Both the position numbers and the translations under genes were made by a program. From contig DOKO01000170.1 in NCBI GenBank assembly GCA_003510825.1, positions 1 through 7,565 of the forward strand: a DNA stretch of 7,565 nucleotides. The letters run 5' to 3'. Every line of letters starts with the position of its first letter. The first letter of the stretch is position 1. The notes under the pieces are model-generated. The model was given only the letters and a program-made list of their open reading frames with translations. It made no database searches and had not been told where the DNA came from. Origin of the DNA: Stenotrophomonas sp. (GTDB lineage Bacteria; Pseudomonadota; Gammaproteobacteria; Xanthomonadales; Xanthomonadaceae). Positions 1 through 5,492 of this stretch are shown in pieces.

Positions 1-16
1 CATGGCCCGGCGCTAC
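1..16 (-). repeat. SMAG/GTAG REP element, cut by the left window edge
   Basis: Read on the minus strand these bases are GTAGCGCCGGGCCATG, running off the window. This matches the left half of the complete repeat at 5414-5436 (GTAGCGCCAGGCCATG) with one substitution. The rest of the stem would lie outside the window. SMAG elements of Stenotrophomonas are short hairpins headed by the tetranucleotide GTAG. Bases 5-10 and 16-21 can also pair (GCCCGG with CCGGGC), but the match to the second repeat makes the truncated SMAG reading more likely. Confidence 0.7.
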
Positions 17-66
17 CGGGCGCTGCACCAGCCCTTGCCCCGGCCGCGGTTTCACGGCACGCTGCG

Positions 67-84
67 CGCTTCCGTACGCAAGCG
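67..84. promoter_or_regulatory. 18-bp imperfect palindrome before fadH (possible operator)
   Basis: The sequence CGCTTCCGTACGCAAGCG is its own reverse complement except for one symmetric pair of positions (6 and 13). It ends 8 bp before the fadH start codon, where a repressor dimer would block transcription or ribosome access. No Shine-Dalgarno sequence is evident between it and the ATG. The regulator is unknown. I could not match the site confidently to PsrA, FadR or LiuR consensus sequences. Confidence 0.4.
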
Positions 85-92
85 TATCGACC

Positions 93-2123
93 ATGTCGCC
101 AGCCAACGAAACCGCCTACCCGCACCTGTTCTCCCCGCTGGACCTGGGCTTCACCCAGCTGCGCAACCGGGTGCTGATGGGCTCGATGCACACCGGCCTG
201 GAAGATCGCGCCCGCGACTTCCCGCGCCTGGCCGCCTATTTCGCCGAGCGCGCCGAGGGCGGCGTCGGCCTGATCGTCACCGGTGGTTTCGCGCCGAACG
301 TGGTGGGCTGGCTGAAGCCCTTCGGCGGCAAGCTGTCCTGGCCCTGGGAAGTGCGCCCACACCGCCAGCTCACCGCCGCCGCGCACCAGCACGGCGCGAA
401 GATCTGCCTGCAGCTGCTGCACGCCGGTCGCTACGCCTATCACCCGCTGTCGGTGGCGCCGTCGAAGCTGAAGGCGCCGATCAATCCGTTCACCCCGCGT
501 GCGCTGTCGGCCAGCGGCGTCGAACGCCATATCGCCGACTACGCGCGCAGCGCGAAGCTGGCCCGCGAGGCTGGCTACGACGGCGTCGAAGTGATGGGCT
601 CGGAGGGCTATCTCATCAATGAGTTCATCGCCCCGCGCACCAACACGCGCACCGATGCCTGGGGTGGCGACGCGCGCCAGCGCATGCGTTTCGCGGTGGA
701 GATCGTGCGCCGCATCCGCGAGGCCTGCGGCCCGGACTTCATCATCATCTACCGGCTGTCGCTGGTCGACCTGGTCGATGACGGCAGCAACTGGGAAGAG
801 ATCGTGCAGCAGGCGCAGGCCATCGAGGCCGCCGGCGCGACGATCATCAATTCCGGCATCGGCTGGCACGAGGCGCGTATTCCGACCATCGCCACCTCGG
901 TGCCGCGCGGGGCCTTCGCCGGGGTCACCGCCAAGCTCAAGCCGCACGTGAAGGTGCCCCTGGTGGCCACCAACCGCATCAACATGCCCGACGTGGCCGA
1001 GCGCATCCTCGCCGGCGGCGGCGCCGACATGGTGTCGCTGGCACGCCCGCTGCTGGCCGACCCGCAGTGGCCGAACAAGGCCCGCGCCGGCCGCGCCGAG
1101 GCGATCAACACCTGCATCGCCTGCAACCAGGCCTGCCTGGACCACGTGTTCGAGAACAAACTGGCCAGCTGCCTGGTCAACCCGCGTGCCGCGCACGAGA
1201 CCGAGCTGGTCTACCGCCCGACCACCGCACCGAAGAAGGTCGCCGTGGTTGGCGCCGGGCCGGCCGGCCTGGCCTGCGCCACGGTAGCCGCCGAACGTGG
1301 CCACCAGGTCACCCTGTTCGATGCCGGCGGGGAGATCGGCGGCCAGTTCAACGTGGCCAAGCGCATCCCGGGCAAGGAGGAGTTCCACGAGACCCTGCGC
1401 TACTTCCGCCACAAGCTGGCCGAAACCGGCGTGCAGCTGCGCCTGGACACCCGTGCCGACGCGGCCGCCCTGGCCGGCTTCGACGCGGTGGTGCTGGCCA
1501 CCGGCATCACCCCGCGCAAGGTCGATTTCCCCGGTGCCGACCATGCCAAGGTCGTCAGCTACCTGGACGTGCTGCTGGGCCGGGTCGAGGTCGGCGCCAA
1601 CGCGGCGATCATCGGCGCCGGCGGCATCGGCTTCGATGTCGGCGAATTCCTCAGCCATGCCGGCCCCTCGCCGTCGCTGGACCCGCAGCGCTGGATGGCC
1701 GAATGGGGCGTGGACAGCCGCTTCGAGGCCCGCGGCGCCCTGGCCACCCCGCAGGTGGAAGCTTCGCCGCGTCGCCTCTGGCTGCTGCAGCGGAGTGCCG
1801 GCAAACCCGGTGCGCGGCTGGGCAAGACCACCGGCTGGATCCACCGCGCCACGCTGAAGGCCAAGGGCGTGCGCATGCTCGGCGGCGTGGAGTACCTGGG
1901 CGTGGACGACGACGGCCTGCGCATCCGTGTCGAGGGCAGCGAACAGCTGCTGCCAGTCGACCATGTGGTGGTCTGCGCCGGGCAGGAACCGAACCGTGTG
2001 CTGCTGGCCGAACTGCAGGCCGCGGGCATCGCCGCGCAGCTGATCGGCGGTGCGGATGTGGCGGCCGAACTGGACGCAAAACGAGCCATCGATCAGGGCA
2101 GCCGGGTGGCTGCCGCGCTGTAG
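93..2123 (+). CDS. fadH: NADPH-dependent 2,4-dienoyl-CoA reductase
   Basis: This enzyme reduces 2,4-dienoyl-CoA to enoyl-CoA with NADPH, so that unsaturated fatty acids with even-numbered double bonds can complete beta-oxidation in the cytoplasm. The 676 residues are close to E. coli FadH (about 672). Residues 1-335 form an Old-Yellow-Enzyme-type FMN barrel, with MGSMHTGLED at 29-38, candidate catalytic Tyr173 (EGYLINEF) and His259 (GWHEAR). Cys341, 344, 348 and 360 (C-x2-C-x3-C-x11-C) match the 4Fe-4S ligands. The FAD motif GAGPAG lies at 387-392 and the nucleotide motif GAGGIG at 508-513. The C-terminal part (KTTGWIHR, VVVCAGQEPNR) is typical of FadH. All active-site residues sit seven positions later than in E. 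coli, consistent with a slightly longer N-terminus from this ATG. The ribosome binding site is weak. The gene appears intact and monocistronic. Confidence 0.96.
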   Translation: MSPANETAYPHLFSPLDLGFTQLRNRVLMGSMHTGLEDRARDFPRLAAYFAERAEGGVGLIVTGGFAPNVVGWLKPFGGKLSWPWEVRPHRQLTAAAHQHGAKICLQLLHAGRYAYHPLSVAPSKLKAPINPFTPRALSASGVERHIADYARSAKLAREAGYDGVEVMGSEGYLINEFIAPRTNTRTDAWGGDARQRMRFAVEIVRRIREACGPDFIIIYRLSLVDLVDDGSNWEEIVQQAQAIEAAGATIINSGIGWHEARIPTIATSVPRGAFAGVTAKLKPHVKVPLVATNRINMPDVAERILAGGGADMVSLARPLLADPQWPNKARAGRAEAINTCIACNQACLDHVFENKLASCLVNPRAAHETELVYRPTTAPKKVAVVGAGPAGLACATVAAERGHQVTLFDAGGEIGGQFNVAKRIPGKEEFHETLRYFRHKLAETGVQLRLDTRADAAALAGFDAVVLATGITPRKVDFPGADHAKVVSYLDVLLGRVEVGANAAIIGAGGIGFDVGEFLSHAGPSPSLDPQRWMAEWGVDSRFEARGALATPQVEASPRRLWLLQRSAGKPGARLGKTTGWIHRATLKAKGVRMLGGVEYLGVDDDGLRIRVEGSEQLLPVDHVVVCAGQEPNRVLLAELQAAGIAAQLIGGADVAAELDAKRAIDQGSRVAAAL

Positions 2124-2140
2124 TTCGAGCCTGAATGGGG

Positions 2141-2160
2141 GACGGAATGTGATTTCCGTC
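2141..2160. repeat. Hairpin after fadH (7-bp stem)
   Basis: GACGGAA (2141-2147) pairs with TTCCGTC (2154-2160) across a 6-nt loop, 17 nt after the fadH stop. There is no T run after it, so a classic intrinsic terminator is unlikely. It overlaps the Clp-like site at 2148-2163, and the symmetry may partly reflect that site. Confidence 0.4.
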
Positions 2161-2163
2161 ACC
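2148..2163 (+). promoter_or_regulatory. Candidate Clp (CRP-family) binding site
   Basis: TGTGATTTCCGTCACC fits the CRP-family pattern TGTGA-N6-TCACA with one mismatch at the last base. Clp of Xanthomonadaceae is known to recognise the same type of site. It lies between fadH and the hydrolase gene, about 255 bp before the hydrolase start codon, so a long leader would follow if it drives that gene. I cannot fix a -10 box. Class I or class II spacing would place transcription starts near 2217 or 2197. Confidence 0.55.
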
Positions 2164-2239
2164 CGGCCCGAACCTGAATGTCAAGCAAGCCGATTCAGGA
2201 TGCGTTCGGCAATCCCCCCCTACCTTGCGCCAACTTTCC

Positions 2240-2381
2240 GCTCACCAGCCAGTTTCCGGTGAGCCGGCGCGACCCCCTCGATCGGATTGATCGTTTCTTT
2301 TGGGGTCGCCCACGGGGCGGCCCCGATGGCCGCCTCCCCATGACGCCAAGTCGTACCCCGGCCCGCAGCCCCCGCTGCGGG
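2240..2381 (+). other. Hairpin-rich leader before the cell wall hydrolase gene
   Basis: Most of the 295-bp gap before the hydrolase is potential RNA structure. H1 pairs GCTCACC (2240-2246) with GGTGAGC (2258-2264). H2 pairs GCGACCCC (2269-2276) with GGGGTCGC (2302-2309), enclosing a smaller stem CGATC/GATCG (2279-2283 with 2289-2293) followed by TTTCTTTT. H3 pairs GGCGGCC (2316-2322) with GGCCGCC (2328-2334). H4 pairs CCCGCAGC (2362-2369) with GCTGCGGG (2374-2381) over a CCCC loop. All the stems are perfect. I see no convincing coding region. It could be a structured 5' leader or a small RNA. I do not recognise it as a known riboswitch. Confidence 0.4.
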
Positions 2382-2418
2382 AATCCAGAGGTGCGGCCCA
2401 CACGGAGCAAGGAGTTAT

Positions 2419-2877
2419 ATGAAACTGGCCTGGATTCTCTGGCTGTCGCAGTTGTTGCCGCAGCCGGCCGCTGATTCATTGTGTTTGAGCACCACCGTTT
2501 ACCTGGAAGCCCGCGACCAGACCCTGCGCGGCCAGCAGGCCGTCGCCGAAGTCGCACTGCGCCGCCTCGACAGCGGCCTGTGGGGTGATTCGATGTGCCA
2601 GGTGGTCACCGCGCGCAAGCAGTTCGCCCCGACCATCGTCTCCCCCGGCACCCAGCTGGGCAACGATGCGGCCTGGAGCGAGGCGATGAACGTGGCCTTC
2701 GACGCCGAGCGCAACTGGGCGCTGCCGGCCGGCGAACGCCGCGAGATCGTGCCCGGCGCCAGCCACTTCGCCGCGCTGTCCATCGCCAGCCCGAACTGGC
2801 GCAATGCGTACCAGGTGGCGACCATCGGCGATCACACCTTCTATAAGGTGCAGAACCTCAAGCCTCGCCAGTCGTAA
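2419..2877 (+). CDS. Exported SleB/CwlJ-type cell wall hydrolase
   Basis: The 152-aa protein belongs to the SleB-like cell wall hydrolase family (Hydrolase_2), whose members cleave peptidoglycan. The N-terminus (K2, then a hydrophobic stretch to about residue 13 and small residues near 18-19) looks like a short signal peptide, so it probably acts in the periplasm. The family core starts at LSTTVYLEAR (23-32), with Glu30 in the place of the expected catalytic glutamate. It continues with GQQAVAEVALRR (38-49) and KQFAP (67-71), and ends with SHFAA (115-119), PNW (125-127) and GDHTFYK (137-143). AAGGAG lies 4 nt before the ATG, which supports the start. In spore formers this family works in germination. 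In this Gram-negative setting a role in wall remodelling is an inference. The substrate bond is unknown. Confidence 0.85.
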   Translation: MKLAWILWLSQLLPQPAADSLCLSTTVYLEARDQTLRGQQAVAEVALRRLDSGLWGDSMCQVVTARKQFAPTIVSPGTQLGNDAAWSEAMNVAFDAERNWALPAGERREIVPGASHFAALSIASPNWRNAYQVATIGDHTFYKVQNLKPRQS

Positions 2878-2885
2878 CGATCTGT

Positions 2886-2915
2886 TGCCGGCGGCAGCGT
2901 TGCCGCGCGCCGGCA
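2886..2915. repeat. Nested hairpin between the hydrolase and GST genes
   Basis: TGCCGGC (2886-2892) can pair with GCCGGCA (2909-2915). Inside, GCGGCA (2891-2896) pairs with TGCCGC (2901-2906) over a GCGT loop. It starts 9 nt after the hydrolase stop. No T run follows, so if it ends or stabilises the upstream transcript it does so without the classic terminator layout. Confidence 0.4.
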
Positions 2916-2929
2916 GGCTCTGGGATAGT
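2900..2929 (+). promoter_or_regulatory. Possible promoter for the GST gene
   Basis: TTGCCG (2900-2905) and GATAGT (2924-2929) resemble -35 and -10 boxes with an 18-bp spacer, placing transcription start near 2936, some 23 nt before the GST start codon. The -35 part overlaps the hairpin described for 2886-2915. This is a weak consensus match only. Confidence 0.3.
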
Positions 2930-2958
2930 GGGCGTTTCCCGCCCCGCCTGGAGTTCCC

Positions 2959-3570
2959 ATGAAGCTGTACAGCAAGCCCGGTGCCTGTTCCACCGCCGAC
3001 CACATCGCCCTGCAGTGGACCGGCCAGCCCTATGACGTGGAACTGCTGGACAAGGACACCCTGAAGGGTCCGGAATTCCTCAAGATCAACCCGGCTGGTG
3101 CGGTGCCCGCCCTGGTCGATGGTGATTTCATCCTGCTGCAGAACGCGGCGATCATGGGCTACATCGCCGACAGCTTCCCGCAGGCCGGCCTAGCCGGTGA
3201 TGGCAGCGCGCAGCAGCGCGCCGAAGCCACCCGCTGGCTGTCCTTCGTCAATTCGGACGTGCACCCGGCGTTCTCGCCGCTGTTCGGGCCGGCCAAGTTC
3301 ATCGCCGATGAAGGCCAGTTCGACGCCATCCGCGCCGCCGCGCGCAAGCGCCTGCGTGGCCTGTTCGAGACCGCCGACAAGCAGCTGGCCGACAAGCCGT
3401 GGCTGGCCGGTTTCCGCAGCTTCGCCGATCCCTACTTCTACATCACCCTGCGCTGGGCCGCGGCCGCCAAGGTCGACCTGGTCGGCCTGGACAACGTGGC
3501 AGCCTTCAAGACCCGCATGGAAGCCGATGCTGGCGTGCAGGCCGTGCTGAAGGCCGAAGGCCTGGCCTGA
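2959..3570 (+). CDS. Beta-class glutathione S-transferase (GstA-like)
   Basis: The 203-aa cytoplasmic protein would conjugate or bind glutathione to handle electrophiles and peroxides. Its length and order match E. coli GstA. Residues 1-75 form the thioredoxin-like domain, starting MKLYSKPGACS with Cys10, the active-site cysteine of beta-class enzymes. NPAGAVPAL (44-52) contains the cis-proline region, and QNAAIMGYIAD (61-71) follows. The helical C-terminal domain holds His102 (VHPAF), which matches the substrate-site histidine of the class, and the N-capping box SFAD (154-157). Gln61 stands where GstA has a glutamate in the glutathione pocket. GGAG lies 5 nt before the ATG. It stands 81 nt after the hydrolase and may have its own promoter. 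The physiological substrate cannot be told from sequence. Confidence 0.92.
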   Translation: MKLYSKPGACSTADHIALQWTGQPYDVELLDKDTLKGPEFLKINPAGAVPALVDGDFILLQNAAIMGYIADSFPQAGLAGDGSAQQRAEATRWLSFVNSDVHPAFSPLFGPAKFIADEGQFDAIRAAARKRLRGLFETADKQLADKPWLAGFRSFADPYFYITLRWAAAAKVDLVGLDNVAAFKTRMEADAGVQAVLKAEGLA

Positions 3571-3580
3571 GGCCTGGGAC

Positions 3581-3632
3581 GGGGTCAGAACCCGGGGTCG
3601 GATCCGTCTGCGCAGCAGGCGGCTCTGACCCT
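3581..3632. repeat. GGGTCAGA/TCTGACCC dyad repeat between convergent genes
   Basis: GGGTCAGA (3582-3589) is the exact reverse complement of TCTGACCC (3624-3631), with a G/T pair outside it. An inner stem joins CCGTCTGC (3604-3611) to GCAGGCGG (3615-3622), with one wobble pair and a GCA loop. The left arm occurs twice in tandem: GGGGTC at 3581 and again at 3594 within 13-nt units that agree at 10 positions. The element fills the gap between the GST gene and the convergent SUFU gene, where it could serve as a bidirectional terminator. From memory, GGGGTCAGA-type dyads are common between Stenotrophomonas genes. Confidence 0.6.
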
Positions 3633-3652
3633 ACCCCACGCGCTCACCGCGC

Positions 3653-4708
3653 TCAGCCGATCTCGCGGATGACCTCGCCCTTGCCGTCGCGCAGCTGGGT
3701 CGGCACCACTTCAATACGCAGCGCCTCCGCCACCGGGTACAGCCCGCGTTCGGCCGGCACCGCCGCCATCGCCTGCAGCCCGGCCTCGTCCAGGGCCCAG
3801 CGCGCGCTGTCGCTTCCAACATCATTGGCAGAGTCGCCAGCGGCAGGCACGAACGTCCACTGACGCTCACGGCTGACCAGCTCCAGCGGCTTGCCATGGC
3901 GCAGGCGCAGGCCCAGCAGCTCGCACACGCTCGACACCTGGCCGGCACCCAGCACCAGCGTGGTCACCCCCGCCTCCTGCCGCCACTGCAGCGTCTCGAT
4001 GAACAGCATGCCGGTGCTGGAACCTTCGCGTTCACTGCCCTCCCGCACCCGTGCCGCCAGCGCGGGATCGTCCAGCAGGTTGCCGCGGTGCAGGTCGGTG
4101 ATCCACAGCGGCATCGCCGGCTGCAGGGCCAGCAGCACGTCGCGGGTCGACCAGCGCTTGACCGCTTCCATTTCCTCGTCCGTCAGGCCGACCAGCTGCA
4201 GGAACTGCAGGTGGCCGTTGGCGGTATCGCGCGCCGGCAGCTGCGGGTCAGCGATGAAGGCCAGATGGCACAGGCGGGTGTCGGTCTCCAGCGCGATCGG
4301 TCCGTTGGCATTGAGATGGTGGCCATCCTCGAACACGTTGCCGCTGCCGAACACATAGCGCGCCAGGTTCTGCAGCAGGTTCAGCGGCCACACCGGCGGC
4401 GTACTGGTGGCGTCCTCGCCGGGGCCGGCCGCCAGGCGGAACGTCAGCTCGAAGCCATAGCCACTGGCGTCGGCATCGCTGCTTTCCTTGGCATACAGTT
4501 CGGAAAAGCCGTAGGTGACGTAGTGCCAGTGCGGCAGCGGCGCGTCGGCCCAGAACACGCTGATGCCATCCAGCGGGTCCTGGCCACCCAGCGTGTACGG
4601 CAACGCGGTGCCGTAATGGCGCGGCTCCTGGCCGGCATACAACGGTGCCAGCGCGGCGTTGATGGCGTCCCAACCGGGCGTGTCGGTGGTGTCGTGTTCG
4701 TCCTGCAC
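3653..4708 (-). CDS. SUFU (suppressor of fused) domain protein
   Basis: The 351-aa cytoplasmic protein carries a SUFU domain at about residues 15-195. Recognisable parts are LPHWHYVTYGFSELY (58-72), GYGFELTFRL (83-92), WPLNLLQNLARYVF (107-120) and FLQLVGLTDEEM (169-180). Residues about 230-351 form a second part with ETLQW, a GAGQVSS turn and a C-terminal EVVPTQLRDGKGEVI strand. In bacteria SUFU domains are known mainly as immunity proteins of polymorphic toxins; some members have no known role. The GTG start is chosen because GAGGAG lies 6 nt upstream. The open frame extends 56 codons further but overlaps the upstream gene's end and has no comparable ribosome site. It follows the 167-aa gene by 50 nt on the same strand, so co-transcription is likely. 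No signal peptide or membrane segment is seen. Confidence 0.82.
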   Translation of the reverse strand: MQDEHDTTDTPGWDAINAALAPLYAGQEPRHYGTALPYTLGGQDPLDGISVFWADAPLPHWHYVTYGFSELYAKESSDADASGYGFELTFRLAAGPGEDATSTPPVWPLNLLQNLARYVFGSGNVFEDGHHLNANGPIALETDTRLCHLAFIADPQLPARDTANGHLQFLQLVGLTDEEMEAVKRWSTRDVLLALQPAMPLWITDLHRGNLLDDPALAARVREGSEREGSSTGMLFIETLQWRQEAGVTTLVLGAGQVSSVCELLGLRLRHGKPLELVSRERQWTFVPAAGDSANDVGSDSARWALDEAGLQAMAAVPAERGLYPVAEALRIEVVPTQLRDGKGEVIREIG

Positions 4709-4714
4709 GCAGGT

Positions 4715-4720
4715 CTCCTC
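4715..4720 (-). promoter_or_regulatory. Ribosome binding site deciding the SUFU GTG start
   Basis: GAGGAG on the minus strand lies 6 nt before the GTG at 4708-4706. No ATG occurs in frame nearby. This is why the shorter 351-aa protein is preferred over an N-terminal extension to 4876. Confidence 0.7.
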
Positions 4721-4758
4721 GGGGGCAGTGGAATCCACCGCCCACTTTACCCGCCACG

Positions 4759-5262
4759 TCAGGCCTGCACGACCTCGCCGGTGGCCGACGACAGCAGCGC
4801 CTGGGTTTCCTGCCACCATCGCTGGGCCAGTGCCGGACTGCGCGCTTTCGCCACGGCCTCCAGCAGTTCCGGGCACAGCCGCTCCAGCGACAACGCGTCC
4901 TTGCAGCGCTCGATCTTCAGCTGCATGAAATAGCCCTTCAGGCCCAGATGGCGACGGACCGCCTCGCTCATCGCGTCGTACAGCTGCTGGTACAGCGCCG
5001 GGTCCTGCTCGCGGCCGCTGCTGAGGCCGCGCGCGGCCACCGGCTCGACCGAGCCACCGATTACTTCGATCAGCTCCAGCGCCGCCAGTTGCTGCAATGC
5101 GTCCTGCGGTGCGCGCAGGCCTTCCAGCAGGCCGCGCAGTTCGTTGTCATCGCGCCGGCCATCGACCATCAACAGAATCGAACGCAGTCCCGCCGGCAGG
5201 CGACGGCTGCGGTCTTCGATTTCCTGGCGGCCAGCGGCCGTCTTGGCGTGCAGCAGTGCCAT
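4759..5262 (-). CDS. Uncharacterised 167-aa protein
   Basis: I do not recognise this protein. Residues 7-68 (KTAAGRQEI, then RRLPAGLRSILLMVDGRR, then DNELRGLLEGL, ending in ALELIEVI) have the spacing of a small winged-helix-like module found at the N-terminus of several uncharacterised proteobacterial proteins; this is an inference from pattern. A flexible linker at about 69-88 leads to a helical C-terminal part (90-158) containing LYDAMSEAVRRHLGLKGYF, Cys120, Cys130 and QRWWQET. There is no signal peptide or membrane segment. The ATG at 5262 is chosen because a G-rich stretch (GGGGGGAT) lies just upstream. A start at 5328 would add 22 residues of low-complexity sequence. It precedes the SUFU gene by 50 nt, so the two may act together. 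Confidence 0.75.
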   Translation of the reverse strand: MALLHAKTAAGRQEIEDRSRRLPAGLRSILLMVDGRRDDNELRGLLEGLRAPQDALQQLAALELIEVIGGSVEPVAARGLSSGREQDPALYQQLYDAMSEAVRRHLGLKGYFMQLKIERCKDALSLERLCPELLEAVAKARSPALAQRWWQETQALLSSATGEVVQA

Positions 5263-5334
5263 GCATCCCCCCGATCCTTGATGCGCTTCATCTGCGCGCC
5301 CGGACGGACGCGCCCCCTTGCTCGCCATCGTCGG

Positions 5335-5364
5335 CGCCTGCGCAGCTTCCCCGAAGCGCAGGCG
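5335..5364. repeat. 9-bp perfect inverted repeat upstream of the 167-aa gene
   Basis: CGCCTGCGC (5335-5343) is the exact reverse complement of GCGCAGGCG (5356-5364). Inside the 12-nt loop TTC and GAA can add three more pairs over a CCC loop. It lies about 70-100 nt before the chosen start codon, so it may be a leader hairpin or a regulator site. If the gene began at 5328 it would sit directly before the start codon. Confidence 0.45.
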
Positions 5365-5413
5365 ATGTTGCAGAGCGATGACAGGCCGAGCTTAGCGCAT
5401 GTGCGGTAGTTGG

Positions 5414-5436
5414 GTAGCGCCAGGCCATGCCTGGCG
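5414..5436 (+). repeat. SMAG/GTAG REP element, forward copy
   Basis: GTAG (5414-5417) is followed at once by CGCCAGGC (5418-5425), a CAT loop and GCCTGGCG (5429-5436), a perfect 8-bp stem. This is the form of the SMAG repeats described in Stenotrophomonas, which are tied to REP-associated tyrosine transposases acting in trans. It forms an inverted pair with the copy at 5460-5483, in the gap between prpE and the 167-aa gene. Bases CTTTTCTCC follow on the plus strand. Confidence 0.8.
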
Positions 5437-5459
5437 GCTTTTCTCCACCAGGCAACCGC

Positions 5460-5483
5460 AGCCGAGCGCAGGCTCGGCTCTAC
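5460..5483 (-). repeat. SMAG/GTAG REP element, reverse copy
   Basis: Read on the minus strand, GTAG (5483-5480) is followed by AGCCGAGC, a 4-nt loop and GCTCGGCT: an 8-bp perfect stem (5460-5467 with 5472-5479). The stem sequence differs from that of its partner at 5414-5436 while the GTAG head and stem length are kept, as expected for REP copies. It starts 9 nt after the prpE stop, where such hairpins often protect or end a transcript. Confidence 0.78.
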
Positions 5484-5492
5484 AGAATCGGC

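Noticed and set aside
2..622. Plus-strand open frame overlapping the start of fadH
   Set aside because: It is a frame-shifted shadow of fadH with Arg/Pro-rich, low-complexity content.
2279..2300. Intrinsic terminator (CGATC/GATCG stem then TTTCTTTT) for fadH
   Set aside because: The stem is only 5 bp, the T run is interrupted, and it lies about 155 nt after the fadH stop; kept only as part of the structured leader.
2178..2474. Possible small gene filling the fadH to hydrolase gap
   Set aside because: There is no ribosome binding site, no recognisable domain, and it runs into the hydrolase in another frame; the stretch is better explained by RNA hairpins.
4709..4876. N-terminal extension of the SUFU protein to an ATG at 4876
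   Set aside because: It would overlap the end of the upstream gene, lacks the SUFU pattern, and a GTG with GAGGAG 6 nt upstream gives a better start.
3896..4933. Plus-strand open frame of 345 codons
   Set aside because: It lies opposite the SUFU gene and the 167-aa gene, and its product is Gln/Arg/His-rich and unlike a real protein.
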